Assembly (NCBI GenBank): GCA_007693585.1
Contig: REDH01000060.1
Location: 1-57,237 of the forward strand
Direction of reading: 5' to 3'
DNA length: 57,237 nt
Source of the DNA: Deltaproteobacteria bacterium
Lineage (GTDB): Bacteria; Myxococcota_A; Bradymonadia; REDH01
A model generated the notes under the pieces. It saw only the letters and a program-made list of their open reading frames with translations, was not told the origin of the DNA and did no database searches. This document shows, one piece after another, positions 32,295 to 40,116 of this stretch. Each line of letters starts with the position of its first letter. The stretch's first letter is position 1. Position numbers and translations under genes: made by a program.

Positions 32295-32327
32295 ATGGGC
32301 GGTGCTCCTCCCGGGGAGGCCGCCCAT
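32295..32327 (+). terminator. Hairpin after coxD
   Basis: ATGGGCGG (32295-32302) pairs with CCGCCCAT (32320-32327), and CTCC/GGAG inside extends the stem. There is no U-run after it, only a mildly T-rich CGTCGTTGTT, so it is a likely but not classical terminator of the act-cox operon. Confidence 0.45.
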
Positions 32328-32429
32328 CGTCGTTGTTCGGTACACCCGGTGCCGCTCCCTCCGCCGAGGGATCCGCTCGTCGTGCAGGACAACGCGTGGT
32401 GCGCCCTCGCGGGCGGACGCCGCGCGGCG

Positions 32430-33071
32430 TCAGGACGACTGGCCGTCCGCCGCGTTGGGCACCCACAGCACTTCCGGGAGCGCCGCGGCCGAAAGCACCC
32501 AGCGGCTCCACACGAAGAATGCGTCACTCAGTCGATTCACGTAGGCCAGGGAGTCCGGGTCGACACTCGTCTCCTCGTCGAGACGGCTCAGCAGTCGCTC
32601 GACGCGGCGGCACACCGTCCGGCAGACGTGAAGATCCGTGTTCGCTCGACTGCCGCCAGGAAGCACGAAGCTCCGCAGGGCCGGCAGGGCCTCGTTGGAA
32701 GCGTCGATTTCCTGCTCGAGGAAGGACACGTCCTCCGGGCGGATTCGGGGCTGTCGGGGATGGAGATCCTCGGGGAGCGTCGCCAGCACCGAGCCAAGAT
32801 TGAACAGCTGGTGCTGCACGCGGATGAGCACGGAGGACAGGTGCGCCGTCGCGTCGACGGACGAAGTCGGTCCCTCGGACAGGGACTGGCGCGCCTGGCC
32901 GACGAACGCATTGAGCTCGTCGACGGCACCGTAGGTCTCGATCCGCAGTGCGTGCTTGGCGACGCGCTGGCCGCCGACGAGGCTCGTGCGGCCCGCATCG
33001 CCCTTGCGGGTGTAGACGCGGTTGATGGCCACGCGTTTCGGGCTGTCAAAGGAACCGTCTTCGGTCGACAT
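32430..33071 (-). CDS. PduO-type cob(I)alamin adenosyltransferase
   Basis: This cytosolic enzyme transfers adenosyl from ATP to cob(I)alamin, forming coenzyme B12. The 213-residue protein has the ATP site TRKGDAGRTSLVGG near residue 21, YGAVDELNAFVG, CRTVCRRVERLL and VNRLSDAFFVWSRW, the usual order for PduO/MMAB. The gene is convergent with coxD. No B12-dependent enzyme lies in the window, so its client is elsewhere, for example methylmalonyl-CoA mutase or ribonucleotide reductase. Confidence 0.92.
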   Translation of the reverse strand: MSTEDGSFDSPKRVAINRVYTRKGDAGRTSLVGGQRVAKHALRIETYGAVDELNAFVGQARQSLSEGPTSSVDATAHLSSVLIRVQHQLFNLGSVLATLPEDLHPRQPRIRPEDVSFLEQEIDASNEALPALRSFVLPGGSRANTDLHVCRTVCRRVERLLSRLDEETSVDPDSLAYVNRLSDAFFVWSRWVLSAAALPEVLWVPNAADGQSS

Positions 33072-33194
33072 GGGTCGTGCCGGGAGAGAGAAGAGAGAGG
33101 AGCGTGAGCCGACGCTGCACGCACTGCAGGGATGCCGCCCGGGCTGCTCGAGGTGCGACCCGGAGGCGCAGTGGGTCGAAAACCAGGAGGCGCT

Positions 33195-33794
33195 TCAGGA
33201 ATCGCGGCGGCAGAGCACGAACCAGGCGGGCATGGGCTTCGTGCCGTTCTTGAACGCGCGCCCGATGGAGACGTGAGCGGACACCCGCCGCATGTAATCT
33301 CGGGTCTTCGCGTACACCCAGCGCTGGAGTCCCTGCTCGTTGGGAACGACAGCGGGCCACGCGTCGGGAACGGGGCCCTGCGGGACCCGGAAGTAGTCGA
33401 TCACGATCGCACAGCCCTCCGCACCCGCCGGAGGGTCGGGGGAGTCGACCGCCAGGAAGAACCCGGGACCGATGAGTCCGCGGGTCGCCCCCTCGTTGTA
33501 GCCGAACAGCCGATCCTCCGCATCCGCCGGACGACAGAAGCGCTTCTGGAACACCTTGAACGCAGGGAGCGTGTTGCGGCCCTCGTGGATCACCTCCTGA
33601 ACGCGACCACGGTCCTGCGGGACGAAGAAGTCGAGGGTCAGCGCCTCGGCGCTCGCGGCCTTCTCCCAGAGGGCCACCTGCGAAGACTTGCCGAGTTCTC
33701 GGGTCGCGGCGACCCGCTCCTCGTCGCCCATCCCGTCGAGGGTGGCGGCAATCTCCTGCAGCGGTGCGGTTGCGATCAGTTCGGAAAGGGACAT
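33195..33794 (-). CDS. Conserved hypothetical protein, 199 aa
   Basis: I do not recognise this protein. ATG 33794 is preceded by GGAGG at a good distance; a longer frame would add 45 unlikely residues. It is soluble, with no signal or membrane helix. The first half is helical (LQEIAATLDGMGDEERVAATRELG), and the second half contains YNEGATRGLIGPGFFLAVD, VIDYFRVP and MRRVSAHVSIGRAFKNGTKP, which look like a compact ligand-binding or barrel fold. It is in the same orientation as the adenosyltransferase, 123 bases upstream of it. Confidence 0.7.
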   Translation of the reverse strand: MSLSELIATAPLQEIAATLDGMGDEERVAATRELGKSSQVALWEKAASAEALTLDFFVPQDRGRVQEVIHEGRNTLPAFKVFQKRFCRPADAEDRLFGYNEGATRGLIGPGFFLAVDSPDPPAGAEGCAIVIDYFRVPQGPVPDAWPAVVPNEQGLQRWVYAKTRDYMRRVSAHVSIGRAFKNGTKPMPAWFVLCRRDS

Positions 33795-34118
33795 CGGAAA
33801 CCTCCCTGAAGGGACGGCGGAACACCCCGAGGCCAGGTCGGCGACACGAGGTCTGCGGACGCTACCGCAAGGGCACCTCCCGTGAGAAGGGGCTTCTGCA
33901 GACCGGGCCGGTGCACAGGCCACGGCCACACGTTCGCTCGACCCGCCGCTCGACCCGCAAGCACGCCTCTCCGGGATTGACGGCGTGGTGCAGGAGTGCT
34001 AACCCTCCGCCCCCCGTGACGGGGACGCACGCCCGGCCGGGTGTCCGCCTCGTCCCCGAGTTCCCGCTTTCCGGCACGCCCGTCCACCGGGTGGGCCACC
34101 AGGTCCAGGAGAGTCCCC
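33795..34118. other. 324-bp divergent region between two unknown genes
   Basis: No gene is supported here. It holds the leader of the minus-strand 199-residue protein and, on the plus strand, the promoter at 33977-34005 for the 64-residue protein. Nothing else was seen. Confidence 0.5.
33977..34005 (+). promoter_or_regulatory. Promoter of the small basic protein
   Basis: TTGACG (33977-33982), a 17-base spacer and TAACCC (34000-34005). The same TTGAC-TAACCC form is seen upstream of metK on the other strand, which supports a common promoter type in this genome. It would give a leader of about 105 bases. Confidence 0.6.
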
Positions 34119-34313
34119 ATGGCCACCAAGCGCCCCGCGAAGCTCGCCATCGGCAAGAAGGCCCAGCAGGTCAAGATCTGCCCTGTCACCAACAAGCCCA
34201 TGACCGCAGTCAAGGTGCTCCGCAAGCAGGGCAGCGGCGGCATGCACTGGATCGTGCTCGAGGACTTCGACGGATCCGACAAGGCCGTCTCCCAGATCAT
34301 CCCGATCCGCTGA
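34119..34313 (+). CDS. Small basic hypothetical protein, 64 aa
   Basis: I do not recognise it. ATG 34119 follows AGGAGAG by a normal spacing. The 64 residues are strongly basic (MATKRPAKLAIGKKAQQVK) with a single cysteine and proline-bounded turn (ICPVTNKPMT) and a probable beta-hairpin end (MHWIVLEDFDGSD). It has its own promoter and a strong terminator, so it is a monocistronic, probably well-expressed gene. Nucleic acid or ribosome binding would suit its charge, but that is a guess. Confidence 0.75.
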   Translation: MATKRPAKLAIGKKAQQVKICPVTNKPMTAVKVLRKQGSGGMHWIVLEDFDGSDKAVSQIIPIR

Positions 34314-34350
34314 AGGCGCCGCCGGACCCGCCCGGCGAACCCAAAGCCCG

Positions 34351-34378
34351 GAAGGCACGCACCACGCGTGCCTTTTTT
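34351..34378 (+). terminator. Rho-independent terminator
   Basis: AGGCACGC (34353-34360), loop ACCAC, GCGTGCCT (34366-34373), then a T-run to 34378. A textbook intrinsic terminator 40 bases after the 64-residue gene. Confidence 0.9.
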
Positions 34379-34558
34379 CGTGCCCGAAGCGTCACGGGGA
34401 ACGGTTCTTGACCGAAAGGGTGGGGAATGTACTTGACCCCGAAGGTCATCAATGTCAGGGAGGGGATGCTCGGCGTCGGCCAACCATCCCCCCCTCCCAT
34501 GGTCCGACGTCGAGCAACCCTCCTGCAGCCGACGGGAGGCGCGCACCCGGAAACCGCG

Positions 34559-35245
34559 ATGGTCCAGCCCACTTCGCTCCCCACCCTTCACCCCGTCTTC
34601 CTCAAGCTCGAGGGTGTGCCGTGCACCGTCGTCGGCGGTGGGGCGATCGCCCTGCAGAAGGCCCGCGAGCTCGCGGAGGCCGGCGCCGACCTGACCGTCA
34701 TCTCCCCGCAGCTCCACGACGGCTTCCACGAGCTCGGCGAGACGTTCCGGTGGGTCGAGCGACGCTGGCAACCCGGAGACCTCGACGGCGCCCGCCTCGT
34801 CATCTCCGCCACCAACGACCCCGAAGCAGACGCTCTCATCCACGCGGAAGCCCACGACGTCCGCGCCCTCGTCAACGTCGTCGACGTCATCGACCGCTGC
34901 GACTTCTACGCCGGAAGCGTCGTGCGCCGCGGCCCCATCCTGATCGCCATCAGCACCTCCGGCGCCAGCCCCTCCATCGCCATCGCCCTGCGACGCCGAA
35001 TCGACGCCCTCCTCACCGACGGGCACGGGCAGCTCGCCCAGGCCCTCGGCGACGCCCGCCCCGCGCTGCTCTCCCGCTTCCCCGACTACGGTGCCCGCGC
35101 CCGACGCCTCGGCGCCTTCGTCCGCGACATGCTCGACCAGACCGCCTCGACCGGCCAGGCCGCAGCCGCCGTCGGCCGCATCCTCCGATGCGATCGCCCG
35201 TGCGGTGACGGTCCCTGCCTCTGCGCCCTCCCGGACTCGCCATGA
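34559..35245 (+). CDS. Precorrin-2 dehydrogenase / sirohydrochlorin ferrochelatase
   Basis: This protein corresponds to the N-terminal half of CysG: it oxidises precorrin-2 with NAD+ and inserts iron to form siroheme, the cofactor of the reductase encoded downstream. The NAD site is VVGGGAIALQKARELAEAGA, followed by LVISATNDPEADALI and FYAGSVVRRGPILIAIST. The 228-residue length is normal for stand-alone Met8/SirC types. ATG 34559 was chosen since the conserved LKLEG strand begins 14 residues later; upstream Met codons add unconserved sequence. The C-terminus has an unusual Cys-rich end (CDRPCGDGPCLC). It overlaps the next gene by four bases. Confidence 0.88.
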   Translation: MVQPTSLPTLHPVFLKLEGVPCTVVGGGAIALQKARELAEAGADLTVISPQLHDGFHELGETFRWVERRWQPGDLDGARLVISATNDPEADALIHAEAHDVRALVNVVDVIDRCDFYAGSVVRRGPILIAISTSGASPSIAIALRRRIDALLTDGHGQLAQALGDARPALLSRFPDYGARARRLGAFVRDMLDQTASTGQAAAAVGRILRCDRPCGDGPCLCALPDSP

Positions 35246-36120
35246 ACGCCACACACGCCCACCGCAAAGGCCGCGTCTCCCTCGTCGGTGCAGGACCCGG
35301 GGACCCCGAACTCCTCACCCTTCGTGCCTGGCGACGGATCCAGGACGCCGAGACCGTCTGCTACGACCAGCTCGTCGGGGATCCCATCCTCGGCCTCATC
35401 CCCAACGACGCCCGACGCATCCCCGTCGGCAAGGTCGGCGGTGGACCCTCCACCTCCCAGGACGAGATCCACCGTATCCTCGCCCGCGAGGCCCTCGCCG
35501 GACGACGGGTCGTGCGGCTCAAGGGCGGAGACCCCTTCGTCTTCGGACGCGGCGGGGAGGAAGCCCTCTTCCTCGCCCGGCTCGGCATCCCCGTCGAGGT
35601 CGTCCCGGGCCTCTCCAGCGCCATCGCCGGACCCGCCGCCGCCGCCATCCCCGTCACCCACCGCGGACTGAGCACCAGCGTCACCATCGTCACCGGCGCC
35701 GCCGCACGCGGCGCCGACCCCGCCCTCCGGGAGAGCTGGGCCCACCTCGCCCGCGCCGGCGGCACCCTCGTCGTCCTCATGAGCCTGCGCAGACTGCAGA
35801 CCATCCTCGACACCCTCACCGCCGCCGGACTACCCGCGAACACACCCGCCGCCATGGTCCAGGCCGCCACCCTCGACGACCAGCGCGTCGTCACCGGCAC
35901 CGCCGCCTGCCTTCCGCAGGCCGTCGCCACCGCAGGACTCGGCTCCCCCGCCCTCCTCGTCGTCGGCGAGGTCGTGCGGGTCCGTGACCAGCTCCATACC
36001 CTCGTCGGCCCCCTCGCCTTCGAGCAGCTCGGACAGAACGTCGCAAGCGCCCGCGGAGGACACGACGCCCCCGGGGACGCCGGCGACACCCCCATCCACG
36101 CCCACGACGCGAGACCCTGA
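35242..36120 (+). CDS. cobA: Uroporphyrinogen-III C-methyltransferase (SUMT)
   Basis: The enzyme methylates uroporphyrinogen III twice with S-adenosylmethionine to yield precorrin-2, the substrate of the previous product. VSLVGAGPGDPELLTLRA near residue 11, GKVGGGPSTSQDEI, VVRLKGGDPFVFGRGGEEA and VPGLSSAIAGPAAAAIPVTH are the family's SAM-binding segments. ATG 35242 overlaps the preceding stop (ATGA). The 292 residues include a disordered C-terminal tail. Thus siroheme synthase is split into two adjacent genes. Confidence 0.93.
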   Translation: MNATHAHRKGRVSLVGAGPGDPELLTLRAWRRIQDAETVCYDQLVGDPILGLIPNDARRIPVGKVGGGPSTSQDEIHRILAREALAGRRVVRLKGGDPFVFGRGGEEALFLARLGIPVEVVPGLSSAIAGPAAAAIPVTHRGLSTSVTIVTGAAARGADPALRESWAHLARAGGTLVVLMSLRRLQTILDTLTAAGLPANTPAAMVQAATLDDQRVVTGTAACLPQAVATAGLGSPALLVVGEVVRVRDQLHTLVGPLAFEQLGQNVASARGGHDAPGDAGDTPIHAHDARP

Positions 36121-36121
36121 C

Positions 36122-37780
36122 ATGTACCAGTACGACGACGACAATCGCCGCATCGTCCGCGAACGCGTCGCCCAGTTCCGCGACCAGGTCCGACGACGCC
36201 TCGACGGCGCCCTCTCCGAGGAAGAGTTCCGACCCCTGCGCCTGCAGAACGGACTCTACCTCCAGCGCCACGCCTACATGCTCCGCGTGGCCATCCCCTA
36301 CGGCATCCTCTCCACCACCCAGCTCCGGCAGCTCGCCCTCATCGCCCGCCGATGGGACCGCGACTACGGACACTTCACCACCCGCCAGAACATCCAGTAC
36401 AACTGGCCGAAACTCGAAGACGTCCCCGACATCCTCGACGCACTCGCCGACGTCGAGATGCACGCCATTCAGACCTCCGGAAACTGCATCCGGAACACCA
36501 CCAGCGACCCCTTCGCCGGCGTCGCCCGTGACGAGGTCGCCGACCCCAGACCCGTCTGCGAGCTCATCCGGCAGTGGTCCACCTTCCACCCCGAGTTCGC
36601 CTACCTCCCCCGCAAGTTCAAGATCGCCGTCACCGGCGCCGAGAACGACCGCGCAGCCATCGCCGCCCACGACATCGGCATCCGCCTCGTCCGAAACGAC
36701 GAAGGTCGGGTCGGTGCCGCCGTCTACGCCGGCGGCGGCCTCGGACGCACCCCCGTCCTCGCCACCCTCGTCAACGGCTTCGTCGAACTCACCGACCTCC
36801 TCAGCTACATCGAGGCCATCCTCCGCGTCTACAACCTCTCCGGTGACCGGAAGAACAAGTACAAGGCCCGCATCAAGATTCTCGTGAAGACCATGGGCGC
36901 CGACGCCTTCCGAGCCGCCGTCGAGGAGGAGTTCACCGCCATCCGCCAGGGCGCGCTCCAGCTCGACACCACCGAGCTCGACCGCATGGCCACCTTCTTC
37001 GCACCCCCCACCTGGACCACAGGACTTCCACCCCTCGACCCCGCCAGCCTCCCGGACGACGAACGCCCCCGCTTCGAACGCTGGCTCCAGCGAAACACCC
37101 ACGACCACCGCGCCGAGGGCTACCGCATCGTCTCCATCTCCCTGAAGTCCCCCGAACGCCCCCCCGGCGACGCCACCAGCGCCCAGATGGACCTCCTCGC
37201 CGACCTCGCCGACGAATTCTCCCTCGGCGAAGTCCGCGTCACCCACGAACAGAACCTCGTCCTCCCCCACGTCGAGGAACACCGCCTCCCCGACCTGTGG
37301 CGCGCCCTCGACCAGCACGCCCTCGCCACCCCCAACATCGGCACCCTCACCGACATGATCTGCTGCCCGGGGCTCGACTTCTGCGCCCTCGCCAACGCCG
37401 GATCCATCTCCGTCGCCCGCAGCATCACCGACCGCTTCGACAACCTCGACTACCTCTACGACCTCGGCGAGCTCCAGCTCAAGATCTCCGGCTGCATCAA
37501 CGCCTGCGGACACCACCACGTCGGACACATCGGCATCCTCGGCATCAACAAGAACGACGAGGAGTGGTACCAGATCATGCTCGGCGGCTCCGCCACCGAC
37601 GACGCCTCCCTCGGACGCATCATCGGACCCGCCGTCCCCCGCGAGAAGGTCCCCGACGTCCTCGAAGCCATCCTCCACACCTACGTCCAGCAACGGGAAG
37701 GCGAAGAACGCTTCCTCGACACCTACCGCCGACTCGGCGCAAAGCCCTTCAAGGAGGCCGCCTATGCGGATCATCCGTGA
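36122..37780 (+). CDS. cysI: Siroheme sulfite/nitrite reductase (NirA/CysI family)
   Basis: This enzyme makes the six-electron reduction of sulfite to sulfide (or nitrite to ammonium) in the cytosol using siroheme coupled to a [4Fe-4S] cluster. The 552-residue sequence has DYGHFTTRQNIQYNW and QTSGNCIRNTTSDPFAG, and the cluster ligands CCPGLDFC (Cys415, Cys421) with SGCINACGHHH (Cys458, Cys462, the last bridging to siroheme). ATG 36122 starts one base after the SUMT stop. With DUF934 after it and siroheme genes before, assimilatory sulfite reduction is the likely role. Confidence 0.92.
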   Translation: MYQYDDDNRRIVRERVAQFRDQVRRRLDGALSEEEFRPLRLQNGLYLQRHAYMLRVAIPYGILSTTQLRQLALIARRWDRDYGHFTTRQNIQYNWPKLEDVPDILDALADVEMHAIQTSGNCIRNTTSDPFAGVARDEVADPRPVCELIRQWSTFHPEFAYLPRKFKIAVTGAENDRAAIAAHDIGIRLVRNDEGRVGAAVYAGGGLGRTPVLATLVNGFVELTDLLSYIEAILRVYNLSGDRKNKYKARIKILVKTMGADAFRAAVEEEFTAIRQGALQLDTTELDRMATFFAPPTWTTGLPPLDPASLPDDERPRFERWLQRNTHDHRAEGYRIVSISLKSPERPPGDATSAQMDLLADLADEFSLGEVRVTHEQNLVLPHVEEHRLPDLWRALDQHALATPNIGTLTDMICCPGLDFCALANAGSISVARSITDRFDNLDYLYDLGELQLKISGCINACGHHHVGHIGILGINKNDEEWYQIMLGGSATDDASLGRIIGPAVPREKVPDVLEAILHTYVQQREGEERFLDTYRRLGAKPFKEAAYADHP

Positions 37781-38237
37781 CCTCGAGATCGTCGAGGACA
37801 ACCGCACCCGCGTCCCCGACGATCAGCCCCTCCCCGACGGACCCGTCCTCGTCTCCCTCGACCGCTGGCGACAGGACCGCGACACCCTCCGCGAACGCGG
37901 CGACGTCGGCGTCTACCTGAGCCCCGAGGAGGACACCCACGACCTCCTCGACGACCTCCAGGACCTCCCCGCCATCGCCTTCGAACTCCCGAAGTTCGCC
38001 GACGGCAGACCCTACTCGCGCGCCCGGCTCCTCCGCGAACGACACGAGTACGACGGGGAACTCCGCGCCTTCGGCGACGTCCTGCGCGACCAGCTCCTCT
38101 ACCTCCACCGCTGCGGATTCAACGCCTTCGAAGTCCGCGCCGACAAGGACCTCGACGACGCCCTGCGCGGACTGCGCGACTTCACCGTCGCCCTCCAGCC
38201 CGCCTCCGCACCGCCCCCCTTCGGCGCCGACGTCTGA
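37764..38237 (+). CDS. DUF934 protein, sulfite-reductase associated
   Basis: DUF934 proteins commonly follow a NirA/CysI-type reductase and are thought to assist it, though the function is not settled. The 157-residue protein contains PVLVSLDRWRQ, FELPKFADGRPYSRARLLRE and LRDQLLYLHRCGFNAFEVR, which define the family. The frame overlaps the reductase gene by 17 bases, indicating coupled translation. It is the last plus-strand gene of the sulfur block. Confidence 0.9.
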   Translation: MRIIRDLEIVEDNRTRVPDDQPLPDGPVLVSLDRWRQDRDTLRERGDVGVYLSPEEDTHDLLDDLQDLPAIAFELPKFADGRPYSRARLLRERHEYDGELRAFGDVLRDQLLYLHRCGFNAFEVRADKDLDDALRGLRDFTVALQPASAPPPFGADV

Positions 38238-38375
38238 CACCCCCCGGGGTCCCTCCGCGGGCCCCTTCGCCGTCCCGCCGCACCGGACGACGACTCCACC
38301 GGCCGTCGCGCTCCAGCCGCGGCAGGGCAGGGCGCAGCACGCACGTGCCCCCGCCATGGACCCCCGAACGAGCCC

Positions 38376-39167
38376 TCAGGCCGCCGTCGACCCCGTCCCG
38401 TCCCCCACGTGCAGCCCGCACTCCTTCGTCTCCGGCGTCTCCCACCACCAGCGACCGGCCCGCACGTCCTCCCCAGGCTGCACCGCCCGCGTGCACGGCG
38501 CACAGCCGATCGACGGAAAACCCCGGTCGTGCAGCGCGTTGTACGGCAGGTCCCGCTCCCGGATCGCACGCCACACGTCCTCCTCCGACCACGCCGCCAG
38601 CGGGTTCAGCTTCACGATGCCCCCGTGCGCATAGTCCACCTGCACCACCGGCAACGCCGAACGCGTCACCGCCTGACCCCGACGCAGGCCCGTCGCCCAC
38701 GCCCCCGCCCCCGCCAGCGCACGCTGCAGCGGCTCCACCTTGCGCACGTGACAGCACGCCTTCCGATCCGCCACCGAACGGTAGAACAGGTTCATCCCCC
38801 GCTCCCGCACAAGCGGCTCCAGCGCCTCCGGACGCGGCGCATGCACCTCCAGGGCCACGCCCCAGCGCTCCCGCGCCGCATCCATCACCGCATACGTCTC
38901 CTCCGGCAACCGACCCGTGTCGATCGTGAACACCCGCGCCAGCGGATCCAGACGCAACGCCAGATCCATCAGCACCATGTCCTCCGCGCCGAAGCTCGAC
39001 GCCACCACCAGATGCCGACCAAAGGTCTCCATCGCCCAGACGAGGATCTCCTCCGCCTCCGCCGCCGCCAGCCGCTCGCTCAGCGAAGCCGCCTCCGACA
39101 GCGTCAACCGGGGGCTCCCCTCCCGGTCCGTGGGCACGTCCGGGGTCGTCATGTTCAGCGTCGCCAT
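38376..39167 (-). CDS. cysH: Assimilatory adenylylsulfate (APS) reductase
   Basis: The enzyme reduces APS to sulfite using thioredoxin. The 263-residue product has the SSFGAEDMVLMDL nucleotide loop, the [4Fe-4S] ligands Cys138-Cys139 (RKACCHVRK) and Cys222/Cys225 (GCAPCTRA), and catalytic Cys250 in KECGLH. The double CC...CxxC set distinguishes APS reductases from PAPS reductases. ATG 39167 was chosen over a much longer open frame whose N-terminal half is low-complexity; a second Met lies at 39152. It is convergent with the siroheme/CysI operon and supplies its sulfite. Confidence 0.93.
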   Translation of the reverse strand: MATLNMTTPDVPTDREGSPRLTLSEAASLSERLAAAEAEEILVWAMETFGRHLVVASSFGAEDMVLMDLALRLDPLARVFTIDTGRLPEETYAVMDAARERWGVALEVHAPRPEALEPLVRERGMNLFYRSVADRKACCHVRKVEPLQRALAGAGAWATGLRRGQAVTRSALPVVQVDYAHGGIVKLNPLAAWSEEDVWRAIRERDLPYNALHDRGFPSIGCAPCTRAVQPGEDVRAGRWWWETPETKECGLHVGDGTGSTAA

Positions 39168-39226
39168 GATACAGCTCGCAGGGGTAATCCTCCTCCCGCC
39201 TGATTCTTTAGCGCATCGGTCAACAA

Positions 39227-39892
39227 ATGCAAGATGACGATGACATCCCCGTGAACTCCGAACGCGAAGCCCTCCGGAAGGTTCTCGAACTGCAGCGGCA
39301 ATTCGCTCCATCCGCACCCGACGGCGCCCGCGTGCCCAACACCGAGGTCCGGCGCCTCGCCTCCCTCGCTCCCCGGTGGATCGACGCCCTGCGCACCCTC
39401 GGCATCCACGTCGCCCGCGGCCAATGCGACGCCTTCGTCGCCTTCGACGGAAAAGGCACCCTCCACGTCGCCGCCGACAACGACCTCGACCCCGACGACA
39501 CACTCCCCCAGATCCTCCTCCACGAGCTCTGCCACGCCCTCGTCGAAGGTCCGCACACCCTCCACCTCCCCGACTGGGGACTCCGCAACGAAGACCTCCA
39601 CGACCACCCCCGCGAAGTCCTCGCCCTCCGCCTTCAGTGGGCCCTCTGCCGCGACGCCGGCCTCGAGCACTCCCTCGTCCCCACCACCGCCTACCGCCTC
39701 CTGTGGACCGCCTGGCTCCGGAACCCCGACCCCGCCGACCGCGCCGCCCACCCCGTCCTCCGCGACGTCGAGCGCGCCGCCACCACCTCCGGCACCACCG
39801 CCGCAATCCTCGCCTGCGCCCACGACGGCCTGCGACGCTCCGCACCCCACCCGCCTGCCGCCGCTCCAACCCCCGCCGAACCACCCGCGTGA
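39227..39892 (+). CDS. Putative zinc-dependent HExxH protein
   Basis: No family was identified. The 221-residue soluble protein has HELCHALVEGPHTLHLPDWG, with His99, Glu100 and His103 as a metallopeptidase-type zinc motif and further histidines at 110 and 113 as possible third ligand. It lacks a signal peptide. The C-terminal 25 residues are Pro/Ala-rich. The start is 59 bases from the divergent APS reductase start, and the two may share regulatory sequence. A peptidase activity remains to be shown. Confidence 0.7.
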   Translation: MQDDDDIPVNSEREALRKVLELQRQFAPSAPDGARVPNTEVRRLASLAPRWIDALRTLGIHVARGQCDAFVAFDGKGTLHVAADNDLDPDDTLPQILLHELCHALVEGPHTLHLPDWGLRNEDLHDHPREVLALRLQWALCRDAGLEHSLVPTTAYRLLWTAWLRNPDPADRAAHPVLRDVERAATTSGTTAAILACAHDGLRRSAPHPPAAAPTPAEPPA

Positions 39893-40044
39893 GGCACCCG
39901 CCCCCCGGGTTCCGGACCTCCGCCAGCCAACCCGCCCTCCCGCCCCCACCGCCACGACTCCACCGGCGCCGAGCACCGCTCTCCCGGCGCACCCGTCACC
40001 CCATCGTCACGGAACGACCTCTGTGCGGCCGCGCGCCCTTCTGC

Positions 40045-40050
40045 TATCCT
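40045..40050 (+). promoter_or_regulatory. Possible -10 element before phoD
   Basis: TATCCT at 40045-40050 matches the -10 used at 41926. The sequence 16-17 bases before it (TGTGCGG) is a poor -35. The phoD start codon is about 65 bases downstream. Confidence 0.3.
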
Positions 40051-40116
40051 CTCCCGCGGTCCCGGAGGGGGGCCGCTCTCTACTCCCGATGTGTGACTCC
40101 TTCGCAGCGGAGCGTC

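Noticed and set aside
34408-34435. TTGACC...TACTTG as promoter of the siroheme operon
   Set aside because: The -10 match is poor and a second TTGACC 25 bases on makes the choice arbitrary; the operon surely has a promoter nearby, but it cannot be placed.
38376-39992. Long 538-residue version of the APS reductase
   Set aside because: The first 275 residues are Arg/Gly-rich antisense translation of the HExxH gene; the family start is at ATG 39167.
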